NCBI GenBank assembly: GCA_041685755.1
Contig: JAWLFC010000031.1
Coordinates: 1 to 29,577 of the forward strand
Length of the DNA stretch: 29,577 bases
Direction of reading: 5' to 3'
DNA from: Sva-07 sp041685755
GTDB lineage: Bacteria > Actinomycetota > Acidimicrobiia > Acidimicrobiales > Ilumatobacteraceae
This document shows, piece after piece, positions 14,676-22,275 of this stretch. A model generated the notes under the pieces. That model ran no database searches. It saw only the letters and a list, made by a program, of their open reading frames with translations, and was not told the DNA's origin. Position numbers and translations under genes: made by a program. Position 1 is the first letter of the stretch. Every line of letters starts with the position of its first letter.

Positions 14676-14682
14676 TCTGGCG

Positions 14683-15030
14683 ATGTCTGCATCGGTGCTG
14701 CGACGCCTCGTCCTCGTCGTGTCCGTCGCCGCAGCTGCGGCGGCGATGGTCAGCTGGTGGAGGCAGCGCAGCGACGCAACCATCGACGCCGGTCCGCCGG
14801 AGTGGCCGGCCTGGCCCGAAGCGTCCGGTGGCTCCGAGCCCGCTCCCACCGCCACCTGGATCGCCGGATCCGACGGCGACGCGCCCGACGGCTACCCGGT
14901 CAAGCTCAACGGCTCCTCGGGCATCTTCCACGTGCCCGGCGGTCGCTTCTACGAACGCACCAGGGCCGATCGCTGGTATGCCACTGCCGACGACGCCGTC
15001 GCCGACGGCTACCGTCAGTCGAAGACCTGA
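14683..15030 (+). CDS. Membrane-anchored sunset-domain protein
   Basis: The 115-residue protein has an N-terminal hydrophobic anchor (about 8-24, RLVLVVSVAAAAAAMVSWW). A Pro/Ala/Gly-rich spacer follows, then a C-terminal domain GYPVKLNGSSGIFHVPGGRFYERTRADRWYATADDAVADGYRQSK. This last part matches what is called the sunset domain in actinobacterial annotation, with the characteristic H-PGG--Y and W/CF-T--DA--AGYR-SK pattern. Its biochemical function is not known to me. The start at 14683 is supported by TAGGGT 7 nt upstream. The ferredoxin gene follows after 38 bp on the same strand. Confidence 0.72.
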   Translation: MSASVLRRLVLVVSVAAAAAAMVSWWRQRSDATIDAGPPEWPAWPEASGGSEPAPTATWIAGSDGDAPDGYPVKLNGSSGIFHVPGGRFYERTRADRWYATADDAVADGYRQSKT

Positions 15031-15068
15031 GACCCACCGCGACCCGAGACCCACGAGAGGGGAACCAC

Positions 15069-15260
15069 ATGAAGGTGAACGTCGACTTCGACCTGTGCGC
15101 ATCGACCGGGGCGTGCATGCAGGTGTGCCCCGAAGTGTTCGAGGTGCGCAGCGACGGATATCTCTACGTCCTCCAGGAGCACCCCGGCCCCGAGTTGGCC
15201 GGCAAGGTCCGAGAGGCCGCCGACCTCTGCCCCACCGGGGCGATCTCCATCGACGACTGA
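15069..15260 (+). CDS. [3Fe-4S] ferredoxin
   Basis: This 63-residue electron carrier is of the type that serves cytochromes P450 and other oxygenases. Cluster ligands are Cys10, Cys16 and Cys54 in CASTGAC and LCPTGAI. The position of the fourth ligand in [4Fe-4S] proteins is Thr13, which indicates a three-iron cluster. Cys20 in QVCPEVF is extra. No P450 or oxygenase is in the window, so the partner is unknown. The ATG at 15069 has a purine-rich GAGAGGGGA ribosome-binding site about 5 nt upstream. pyrF starts 3 bp after its stop codon, so the two are co-transcribed. Confidence 0.92.
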   Translation: MKVNVDFDLCASTGACMQVCPEVFEVRSDGYLYVLQEHPGPELAGKVREAADLCPTGAISIDD

Positions 15261-15263
15261 CCG

Positions 15264-16073
15264 GTGTCGTTCCACCGCCGGCTCCAGCAGTCGTGGGAGG
15301 CGTCCGGGTCGGCGTTGTGCGTCGGGCTCGATCCCGATCCGACGAGGATGCCGTTCGCGCTCGACGGCACCCACGACGCCACCGAGGTCTTCTGCCGCGA
15401 GATCATCGACGCCACCGCCGATCTCGTCTGTGCGTTCAAACCGCAGATCGCGTACTTCGCCAGCCAGGGCGCCGAGGAGGCGCTGGAGCGCATCTGCGCC
15501 CACGTGCGTGAGCGCTACCCCGACGTCACACTGATCCTCGACGCCAAGCGCGGCGACATCGGCTCGACCGCCCAGCACTACGCCGAGGAGGCGTTCGGCC
15601 GCTACGGCGCTCATGCCGTGACCGTCAACCCGTACCTCGGCACCGACTCGGTGGCTCCGTACTTCGAGTACGGCGGTGGGGTGATCGCGCTGTGCCGAAC
15701 CAGCAATCCCGGAGGCGACGACATCCAGTCGCTCGTCGCCGACGGCCGGCCGGTGTACGCCCACGTCGCTCGTCTCGTCGCCGACGACTGGTCGGCGCGC
15801 GGCGACTGCGGGCTGGTCGTCGGCGCCACGTACCCGCAGGAACTCGCCGCCGTGCGAGCGATCGCCCCGGAGCTCCCGATCCTCGTGCCGGGAGTGGGCG
15901 CCCAGGGCGGTGATCCGGCCGTCGTCGTCGAGCACGGCGCGCGCGCCGATGGCCGCGGCCTGATCGTCAACTCGTCGCGGGCGATCCTCTACGCCAGCCG
16001 CGGCGCCGATTTCGCCGACGCCGCCCGCGCCGAGGCCGAACGCACCGCGGCATCCCTCCGATTCCGCACCTGA
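15264..16073 (+). CDS. pyrF: Orotidine 5'-phosphate decarboxylase (type 2)
   Basis: PyrF decarboxylates OMP to UMP, the last step of pyrimidine nucleotide synthesis. The 269-residue length and motifs match the larger type-2 family found in actinobacteria: ALCVGLDPDP near the N-terminus, FKPQIAYFASQG, the catalytic LDAKRGDIGSTAQ (Asp93, Lys95, Asp98), VNPYLGTDSVAPYF and LVPGVGAQGGD, with NSSRAILYA close to the phosphate site. It starts with GTG 3 bp after the ferredoxin stop, so it depends on the ferredoxin transcript. A pair of overlapping hairpins ending in a T tract lies 43 bp downstream. Confidence 0.95.
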   Translation: MSFHRRLQQSWEASGSALCVGLDPDPTRMPFALDGTHDATEVFCREIIDATADLVCAFKPQIAYFASQGAEEALERICAHVRERYPDVTLILDAKRGDIGSTAQHYAEEAFGRYGAHAVTVNPYLGTDSVAPYFEYGGGVIALCRTSNPGGDDIQSLVADGRPVYAHVARLVADDWSARGDCGLVVGATYPQELAAVRAIAPELPILVPGVGAQGGDPAVVVEHGARADGRGLIVNSSRAILYASRGADFADAARAEAERTAASLRFRT

Positions 16074-16115
16074 ACACCCGTCACCTCCTTCTCGCCGGAC
16101 GGAAATGGCGCGCTC

Positions 16116-16149
16116 GGATTGCGCTGAGCGCAATCCCGGCGGGATTTTT
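16116..16149 (+). terminator. Terminator between pyrF and serA, with overlapping alternative hairpins
   Basis: Hairpin A is GGATTGCGC-TGA-GCGCAATCC (16116-16136). Hairpin B is AATCCC-GGC-GGGATT (16132-16146), followed by T to 16149. They share bases 16132-16136, so they cannot both form fully. B is a normal intrinsic terminator for pyrF; A could end the convergent serA transcript. Confidence 0.65.
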
Positions 16150-16178
16150 CGGTGGGGTGGGCCGGCCGGTGGTCGGGG

Positions 16179-17738
16179 TTACAGGTTGGTGACGTGGAGG
16201 ATGCCGGGGGCGGCGCGGAGCTCGTCGAGGACCTCGGCGGGGACCGGAGCGCTCGGGGCGATCAGCATCACCGCGGTGTCGGAACCGGCCACCCGGCTGA
16301 CGTCCATGTCGGAGATGTTGACCCCCGCGTTGCCGAGCAGGGTGCCGACGGTGCCGATGACGCCCGGGCGGTCGTCGTTGTGGATCACGACCATGTTGTC
16401 GACCGGCGGCACGTCGAAGGGCGTCTCGTCGATGTTGACGATGCGCTGGGCGCCCTTGGGCCCGGCGAGCGTGCCGCTGATCGAGTGACCGCCGCCGCGC
16501 AACGTGATCAGGTTGACGAAGTCGGCCGAGCTCGACGTGCTGACGTCGCGCACGGTGACGCCGTGCTGCTCGGCGAGCTGCGGCGCGTTCACATAGGTCA
16601 CCGGCTCGTCGGAGATGCCCCCGAAGAACCCCTTGAGCACGGCGAGCTCCAGGATCCGAGTGTCGTACCCGGCGATCTCACCCTCGGTGCAGATCTCGAG
16701 CTCGTCGGGCAGCCCGCCGACGAGGGCGACGAACAGCCCGCCCAGACGCTCGGCGAGCGGGAGGAACGGCCGGATGGTCTCGCTCGCCTCGGCGGCGTTG
16801 ACGTTGACCGCGAAGGGCACGAACTCACCGGCGAGGGCCAGCTCGACCATCGAGGCGATCGTGTCGCCCGCCTTGTCCTGCGCCTCGCGGGTGCTGGCAC
16901 CGAGGTGCGGGGTGACGATCACCGAGTCGATCTCGAACAGCGGCGACTCGGTCATCGGTTCGGTCGAGAACACGTCGAGCGCGGCGCCGGCGATGACCCC
17001 TTCGCGCAGACAGTCGGCGAGGTCGGCCTCGTCGACGATGCCGCCGCGGGCGACGTTGACGACGCGCAGGCTGGGCTTGGCCTTGAGCAGCAGGTCGCGG
17101 TTGATCAGCCCGACCGTCTCGGGCGTCTTCGGCAGGTGGACGGTGAGGAAGTCGGACTCGGCGACGAGCTGGTCGAGCGCCAGCAGCTCGACGCCCATCT
17201 TCTTCGCCCGGTCCTCCGACACGAACGGGTCGTAGGCGACGAGTCGCATGCCGAACCCCTTCGCACGATCGGCGACGAGCTTGCCGATCCGGCCCAACCC
17301 GACGATGCCGAGGGTCTTGTCGCACAACTCGACACCCTCCCAGCGGCTGCGCTCCCACCGTCCCTGCACGAGCGCGGTGTGCGCCTGGGGAACGTTGCGC
17401 GCCGAGGCCATCAGCAGCGCCATCGTGTGCTCGGCCGCCGACACGATGTTGCTCTGGGGAGCGTTCACGACCATCACACCGCGCCGGGTGGCGGCGTCGA
17501 CGTCGACGTTGTCGAGGCCGATGCCGGCGCGACCCACGACCATCAGCTCCGACCCGGCAGCGAGGACCTCGGCGGTCACGTCGGTGGCCGAGCGGATGAT
17601 CAGCGCGTGTGCGCCGGGCACCGTCGCCAACAGTTCCTCGGCGGACAGACCGAGCTGCACGTCGACCTCGTGACCGAGGCTGCGGAGGCGGTCGAGGCCC
17701 CCCTCGGCGATCTCTTCGGTGACCAGGATGCGCGCCAT
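16179..17738 (-). CDS. serA: D-3-phosphoglycerate dehydrogenase (long form with ACT domain)
   Basis: SerA oxidises 3-phosphoglycerate to 3-phosphohydroxypyruvate with NAD, opening the serine pathway. The 519-residue length is that of the mycobacterial-type enzyme. The catalytic core has the NAD fold GIVGLGRIGKLVADRAKGFG (about 144-163) and catalytic residues Arg231 (NVARGGIVDE), Glu260 and His278 (TPHLGAST). It is followed by the intervening (ASB) domain and a C-terminal ACT domain (about 448-519, VVIHNDDRPGVIGTVGTLLG) that binds serine as feedback inhibitor. The frame continues upstream through the membrane gene on the other strand; MARILVTEEI from 17738 matches the family start. No clear ribosome-binding site or TANNNT hexamer is seen before it. 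Confidence 0.95.
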   Translation of the reverse strand: MARILVTEEIAEGGLDRLRSLGHEVDVQLGLSAEELLATVPGAHALIIRSATDVTAEVLAAGSELMVVGRAGIGLDNVDVDAATRRGVMVVNAPQSNIVSAAEHTMALLMASARNVPQAHTALVQGRWERSRWEGVELCDKTLGIVGLGRIGKLVADRAKGFGMRLVAYDPFVSEDRAKKMGVELLALDQLVAESDFLTVHLPKTPETVGLINRDLLLKAKPSLRVVNVARGGIVDEADLADCLREGVIAGAALDVFSTEPMTESPLFEIDSVIVTPHLGASTREAQDKAGDTIASMVELALAGEFVPFAVNVNAAEASETIRPFLPLAERLGGLFVALVGGLPDELEICTEGEIAGYDTRILELAVLKGFFGGISDEPVTYVNAPQLAEQHGVTVRDVSTSSSADFVNLITLRGGGHSISGTLAGPKGAQRIVNIDETPFDVPPVDNMVVIHNDDRPGVIGTVGTLLGNAGVNISDMDVSRVAGSDTAVMLIAPSAPVPAEVLDELRAAPGILHVTNL

Positions 17739-17808
17739 GGTCACACTGCCTATCTGATCGCACCGACGACTTCCACGAGGTTTGACGAACCGTTCAGTCG
17801 TCGCCCGA

Positions 17809-17814
17809 TACGTT
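17809..17814 (+). promoter_or_regulatory. -10 element of the membrane protein-GNAT-MenC-SCP2 operon
   Basis: TACGTT ends 7 nt before the GTG at 17822. A TTGACG at 17782-17787 is 21 bp away, too far for an ordinary -35. Confidence 0.4.
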
Positions 17815-17821
17815 CTGCGCC

Positions 17822-19003
17822 GTGACCGTTGCGCCGCGGACGACACCCGACGAGCAACTCGTCGCGATCGAACGATGGTTCGTGCGCCGCGGCGTGCCCC
17901 ATCTCGTCGACCCCGACGCCGGAGAGTCGACGTTCGACGCCTGGACCCGCGCCCTGCCGCTGCTGGTCGTCGCGTACCTGCTGCTCGGCCTGAACGCCCT
18001 CGACCTGCGCGAGTGGACGCTCGGGCAGAACCTCGCCGCCGCGGCGGCGGTCGTCGCGATGCTCGTCGCCGCGTGGGCGTTGTCGAACCGCTTGCGCCGC
18101 AAGCCGACCTTCGACCGCCCGAGCGACATCGACGCGCCCGAGCTGGCGTTGTTCGTCTTCGGCCCCGCCCTCCCGGTGCTGGCGTTCGGCCAGCCCGGCG
18201 ACGCCGCCCGAGCGGTGGCGACGGCGCTCGTGTTGCTGGCGCTGATCTACCTGTGGTCGTCCTACGGGGTCGGGGCACTGCTGCGATGGGGGGCGAAGCG
18301 GTCGGGCGGCCAACTGACCGGCCTCGGGCCGCTGGTGGCGAAGGCGCTGCCGCTGCTCCTGGTGTTCAACACGTTCCTCTTCGTCAACGCCGAGGTGTGG
18401 GAAGTGGCCGGCACGCTCGACGGCGCCACCTACGTGGTGGTCGTGCTCACGTTCTTCATGCTCGGCGCCGTGTTCGCCGTCAGCCGGATGCCGGGCTTCA
18501 TCCGCGCCGAGAACCGCTTCTCGTCGTGGGACGACATCGCCGCTCACGTCGCCGACACGCCGGCCGACTCGATCGCCTTGCCGGCGACGGGCCCGACCCA
18601 CGACCCACTGCGCCCCCGGCAGCGGTTCAACATCGGCCTCATCGTCCTGTTCGGCCAGGCGCTGCAGATCACGCTCGTGGCCGCTGCGCTCACCGGGTTC
18701 TTCGTGTTCTTCGGGTTCATGGCGATCACGCCGACGACGACCACGAACTGGACGGGGCTCGTCGAGTTCACGACGCTCGCCGAAGCCGGCTTCGACGGAC
18801 GCGTGCTCGTGCTGTCGGAGCCGCTGCTGCGGGTCTCGGTCTTCCTCGGCGCGTTCTCGGGGATGTACTTCACCGTCGTGCTCACCACCGACGAGACCTA
18901 CCGCAACGAGTTCGCCGGCGACGTCGGGCCCGAGATCCGCCGGATCCTCGCCGTGCGAGCCGCCTACCACGTCGCCAACGGCAACCACCCGGGCATCACA
19001 TGA
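17822..19003 (+). CDS. Conserved integral membrane protein of unknown function
   Basis: The 393-residue protein has about eight hydrophobic segments. They start around 42-60 (LPLLVVAYLLLGLNALDL), 73-88, 107-120 and 130-150, then a cluster at 180-225 (LPLLLVFNTFLFV, YVVVVLTFFMLGAVFAV), 273-305 (IGLIVLFGQALQITLVA...FFVFFGFMA) and 340-360. A conserved-looking soluble loop RMPGFIRAENRFSSWDDIAAH lies between. I do not recognise a named family; similar unannotated actinobacterial membrane proteins exist. It opens an operon: its TGA overlaps the ATG of the GNAT gene. The GTG at 17822 is supported by TACGTT 7 nt upstream. Confidence 0.75.
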   Translation: MTVAPRTTPDEQLVAIERWFVRRGVPHLVDPDAGESTFDAWTRALPLLVVAYLLLGLNALDLREWTLGQNLAAAAAVVAMLVAAWALSNRLRRKPTFDRPSDIDAPELALFVFGPALPVLAFGQPGDAARAVATALVLLALIYLWSSYGVGALLRWGAKRSGGQLTGLGPLVAKALPLLLVFNTFLFVNAEVWEVAGTLDGATYVVVVLTFFMLGAVFAVSRMPGFIRAENRFSSWDDIAAHVADTPADSIALPATGPTHDPLRPRQRFNIGLIVLFGQALQITLVAAALTGFFVFFGFMAITPTTTTNWTGLVEFTTLAEAGFDGRVLVLSEPLLRVSVFLGAFSGMYFTVVLTTDETYRNEFAGDVGPEIRRILAVRAAYHVANGNHPGIT

Positions 19004-19707
19004 CTCGCATCGACCACCCCAGCCGACCCGATGAGCTCGCCGTGGCGAACCAGGTCCTGCAGGAGGTCTGGGGTACCGACACCCCGATCCTGCCACTCGA
19101 GATGCTCGTCGCGATCGCCCACTCCGGCGGCTATGTCGCCGTCGCCCGGCACGGTGATCGCCCCGTCGGCGCCTCCGTCGCCCTGCTCGCCGTGCACGAC
19201 GGACGACCGGCGTTGCACAGCCACATCACCGGCCTGCTCCCCGACGCCCGGGCCATCGGGCTCGGCCGGGCCCTCAAGCTGCATCAACGCGACTGGGCCC
19301 GCGAGCGCGGCATCGAGCGGATCGTGTGGACGTTCGACCCACTGGTGCGTCGCAACGCCTGGTTCAACCTCGCCGTGCTCGGCGCCGACGTGGTCGCCTA
19401 CCTGCCGTCGTTCTACGGGGCGATGACCGACGCCATCAACGCCGGGGACGACTCCGACCGTCTCCTCGTGTCCTGGCGTGTCGAGGCGCCGCTCCCCGAC
19501 GAGCCCCGTACCGGCGCCGACCGTCCGCCCGACGCCCTGCTCGTACCCACCCCGGACGACGTCGTCGCACTCCGCCGCCACGATCGAGCAGCAGTGGCGA
19601 CATGGCGGGCCTCGACCCGTACCGCGCTCACCACGGCCCTCGACGAGGGCCGATCGGTGCTCGGATTCACGCGCGACGGCCACTACGTGTTCGGATCCAC
19701 TGCATGA
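19000..19707 (+). CDS. GNAT acyltransferase of the type paired with N-succinylamino acid racemase
   Basis: The 235-residue protein has a GNAT core: VAVARHGDRPVGASVALLAVHDG (beta4), then HSHITGLLPDARAIGLGRALKLHQRDWARERGIERIVWTFDPLVRRNAWFNLAVLGADVVAYLPSFYG. This carries the acyl-CoA pyrophosphate loop and the T-DPL--RNA-FN--LGA---Y--NYYG pattern characteristic of predicted acetyltransferases of the COG3375 kind. Such proteins commonly sit beside enolase-superfamily MenC/NSAR enzymes. In Geobacillus-type systems the pair succinylates and epimerises D-amino acids. Here ATGA overlaps link it to both neighbours, which supports a shared pathway. Substrate and acyl donor are inferred only from this context. 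Confidence 0.8.
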   Translation: MTRIDHPSRPDELAVANQVLQEVWGTDTPILPLEMLVAIAHSGGYVAVARHGDRPVGASVALLAVHDGRPALHSHITGLLPDARAIGLGRALKLHQRDWARERGIERIVWTFDPLVRRNAWFNLAVLGADVVAYLPSFYGAMTDAINAGDDSDRLLVSWRVEAPLPDEPRTGADRPPDALLVPTPDDVVALRRHDRAAVATWRASTRTALTTALDEGRSVLGFTRDGHYVFGSTA

Positions 19708-20864
19708 ACGAGAAATGGACGATCGAGCGGGTCGAACTGCGGCGCATCTCGATGCCGTTGGTCGCGCCCTTCCGCACGAGCTTCGGCAGCGAGACCGAGC
19801 GGGACATCCTGCTCGTACGAGTCGACCTGGCGCCGGTCGGTGGAGGTGAACACGTCGAGGGGTGGGGCGAGTGCGTCGCGCTCGCCGAGCCGAGCTACTC
19901 GCCCGAGTACGTCGACGGCGCCCAGCACGTGATCGTCCACCACCTGCTCCCCCGGCTGGTCGCCGCCGGGCCGATCGAGGCCGCCGACGTGGCTCCCGCG
20001 CTGTCCAAGCTGCACGGCCACCCGATGGCGAAGGCCGCGCTCGAGATGGCGGTCCTCGACGCCCAGCTGCGAGCCACGGGCACGTCGTTCGCGACGTTCC
20101 TCGGCGCGCAACGGACCCGCATCCCGAGCGGCGTCAGCGTCGGCATCCACGACACGACCGACGAACTGCTCGCCGCCGTGGCGGGTTACGTCGACGACGG
20201 CTACGTGCGCATCAAGTTGAAGATCGAGCCGGGCAGCGACATCGAGCAGGTCGCCGCCGTCCGCGACCTGATCGGGCCCGACACCCCGTTCCAGGTCGAC
20301 GCCAACACCGCGTACCGTCGAACCGACGGGGCTCACCTCCGCCGCCTCGACGAGTTCGACCTGCTGCTGATCGAGCAGCCGCTCCCCGAGGACGACATCA
20401 TCGGCCATGCCCGACTCGCCGCCCTCGTCGACACACCGATCTGTCTCGACGAGTCGCTCGTGTCGGCAGCGGGGACGGCCGATGCGATCGAACTCGGCGC
20501 CTGCGAGATCGCCAACATCAAACCCGGCCGCGTCGGCGGCTATCTCGAAGCGGTGCGGATCCACGATCTGTGCCTGGCCAAGGGTGTCGCCGTCTGGTGC
20601 GGCGGCATGCTCGAGACCGGCATCGGCCGCGCCGCCAACGCCGCCCTCGCGGCGCTGCCCGGCTTCACGCTCCCCGGCGACATCAGCGCCTCGACGCGCT
20701 TCTACGCCCGCGACATCGTCACCGACCCGATCACGGTGGTCGACGGCCACGTCGCCGTGCCGACCGCCCCGGGCCTCGGCTTCGAACTCGACCGGGAGTA
20801 CCTCGACTCGGTGACGACGAGCCGGATCGAACTCGACGGGCGCGGTACAGTCACGAACCTATGA
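19704..20864 (+). CDS. menC: o-Succinylbenzoate synthase / N-succinylamino acid racemase (enolase superfamily)
   Basis: The 386-residue member of the muconate-lactonising subgroup has its catalytic lysines at Lys171/Lys173 (RIKLKIEPG) and Lys273 (NIKPGRVGG). Metal ligands are Asp199 (VDAN), Glu224 (IEQPL) and Asp249 (LDESL). The N-terminal capping domain begins ELRRISMPLVAPFRTSFG. These are the marks of the MenC2/NSAR family, whose members may make o-succinylbenzoate for menaquinone, racemise N-succinyl amino acids, or do both. No other men gene is in the window, and a GNAT gene is directly coupled upstream, so racemase activity is at least as likely. The menC symbol is by family only. The start overlaps the GNAT stop in ATGA. 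Confidence 0.85.
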   Translation: MNEKWTIERVELRRISMPLVAPFRTSFGSETERDILLVRVDLAPVGGGEHVEGWGECVALAEPSYSPEYVDGAQHVIVHHLLPRLVAAGPIEAADVAPALSKLHGHPMAKAALEMAVLDAQLRATGTSFATFLGAQRTRIPSGVSVGIHDTTDELLAAVAGYVDDGYVRIKLKIEPGSDIEQVAAVRDLIGPDTPFQVDANTAYRRTDGAHLRRLDEFDLLLIEQPLPEDDIIGHARLAALVDTPICLDESLVSAAGTADAIELGACEIANIKPGRVGGYLEAVRIHDLCLAKGVAVWCGGMLETGIGRAANAALAALPGFTLPGDISASTRFYARDIVTDPITVVDGHVAVPTAPGLGFELDREYLDSVTTSRIELDGRGTVTNL

Positions 20865-21271
20865 CGCATCCGTTCCTGTCCGACGAGTGGATGGAAGCCG
20901 CCCACGGCATCCGCGAGAAGTACGCCGACCAGGTCCCGCCGGTCACGACGGTCATCAAGATCAACCAGGTGATCACCGAGGTCCCGTTCGGCGACGGCGA
21001 GGTCAAGAGCTACCTCGACACCTCCTCGGGCCATCTCGTGATGGAACTCGGTGAACTCGACGATGCCGACGCCACCGTCACCACCGACTACGCGACGGCC
21101 AAGGCGATGTTCGTCGACCAGGACCAGGCGATCGCCATGCAGGCGTTCATGGCCGGCAAGATCAAGGTCCAGGGCGACATGATGAAGATGATGGCGATGC
21201 AGACCGCCATCCCCTCGAACGAGTTCACCGACACGATCGCCCAGGAGATCAAGGCGATCACCGCCGACTGA
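20861..21271 (+). CDS. SCP2 sterol-binding domain protein
   Basis: This 136-residue single-domain protein resembles the SCP-2/lipid-transfer fold. It has an amphipathic N-terminal half ending in GHLVMELGELDDADATVTTDYATAKAMFVDQDQAIAMQAFMAGKIKVQGDMMKMMAMQ, whose D--A---M-G--KV-GDM-K-M pattern is typical. It probably binds a hydrophobic acyl chain or sterol-like ligand in a tunnel. Its ATG overlaps the MenC stop codon (ATGA). A TACAGT hexamer 9 nt upstream could also give it an internal promoter. It converges on the SDR gene with an 11-bp gap. Confidence 0.88.
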   Translation: MTHPFLSDEWMEAAHGIREKYADQVPPVTTVIKINQVITEVPFGDGEVKSYLDTSSGHLVMELGELDDADATVTTDYATAKAMFVDQDQAIAMQAFMAGKIKVQGDMMKMMAMQTAIPSNEFTDTIAQEIKAITAD

Positions 21272-21282
21272 CGCTGCGGTGT

Positions 21283-22161
21283 TCAGGTCGCGTCGGCGAG
21301 TGGGGCGAGGGCGGTGGCGAGTTCGGCGACGGTCCACTTCGACGGTTGCTCGACGGTGTCGCCCATCTCCCACGACCGCACCCGCTTGACCACGGCGCCC
21401 TGGGCGAAGAACGTCTCGCCGGTGAACGGGCAGTCGCTGGTGCTGAGGTAGGCGACGAGCGGCGAGATGTTGGCCGGGTCCCACTCGTCGAAGGCCCCGT
21501 CCTTGGGTGCCATGATCTCCTCGAGGCCCGGGGTCGCGAGCGTCAGCCGGGTGCGGGCGCCGGGGGCGATGCAGTTGCTGACGACGTCGTAACGCGACAG
21601 TTCCTTGGCCGCGATCTGGCTGAAGGTCGCGATGCCCGACTTCGCGGCGCCGTAGTTCGCCTGTCCGGGGTTGGAGAACAGCCCCGACGTGCTGGAGGTG
21701 TGCACGAGGTTGCGGCGCTTGCCACGGCCCGCCTTGTGCTCCTCGCGCCAGTAGGCAGCCGCCCAGCGGGTCGGTGCGAAGTGTCCCTTGAGATGGACGG
21801 CGATGACCGCGTCCCACTCGGCCTCGGTCATGTTGACGATGACCCGGTCGCGCAGGATGCCGGCATTGTTGACCACGATGTCGAGGTCACCGAACGCCTC
21901 GATCGCCGCGTTGACGAGATGCTGGGCGCCCTCCCAGTCGGCGACGTTGTCGGCGTTGGCGATCGCCTCGCCACCGCGGGCGCGGATCTCGGCGGCGACC
22001 TCCTCGGCGGGCGTCTGGTCGCTGCCCTCCCCGTCATTGGCGCCACCGAGGTCGTTGACGACGACCTTGGCGCCCTCGTCGGCGAACAGGAGTGCGTGTT
22101 CCCGACCGATGCCACGACCGGCCCCGGTGATGATCGCTACCCGTCCGTCGAGTGAGGTCAT
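21283..22161 (-). CDS. Short-chain dehydrogenase/reductase, MFE-2 hydroxyacyl-CoA dehydrogenase-like
   Basis: The 292-residue classical SDR carries TGAGRGIGREHALLFA (cofactor loop, about 12-27), VVVNDLGG with the acidic residue expected for NAD(H), NNAGILRD, Ser in HTSSTSGLF, and the catalytic NYGAAKSG (Tyr, Lys). The VVNDLGGANDGEGSDQTPAEEVAAEI stretch and NMTEAEWDAVIAVHLKGHFAPTR segment are those of 17-beta-HSD4/MFE-2-type (3R)-hydroxyacyl-CoA dehydrogenases, so a fatty-acid or steroid side-chain role is plausible. The start at 22161 has an AAGGAG site 5 nt upstream on the minus strand. It stands between convergent SCP2 and the PASTA gene. Confidence 0.9.
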   Translation of the reverse strand: MTSLDGRVAIITGAGRGIGREHALLFADEGAKVVVNDLGGANDGEGSDQTPAEEVAAEIRARGGEAIANADNVADWEGAQHLVNAAIEAFGDLDIVVNNAGILRDRVIVNMTEAEWDAVIAVHLKGHFAPTRWAAAYWREEHKAGRGKRRNLVHTSSTSGLFSNPGQANYGAAKSGIATFSQIAAKELSRYDVVSNCIAPGARTRLTLATPGLEEIMAPKDGAFDEWDPANISPLVAYLSTSDCPFTGETFFAQGAVVKRVRSWEMGDTVEQPSKWTVAELATALAPLADAT

Positions 22162-22275
22162 GCTGGCTCCTTGTCGACCCTGCGTCCGGCGGAGGTGCCG
22201 GACAGTCCCGGAACCGTAGCGATTCGTCCGCCCGTGCGTCGATTCCCGTCGAGCGGTGCTGGGTCGGCTGTCGCC

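Noticed and set aside
17739..17821. A leaderless-type promoter for serA
   Set aside because: No TANNNT hexamer lies at 6-10 nt before the serA ATG; TAGGCA lacks the final T and its spacing does not fit.
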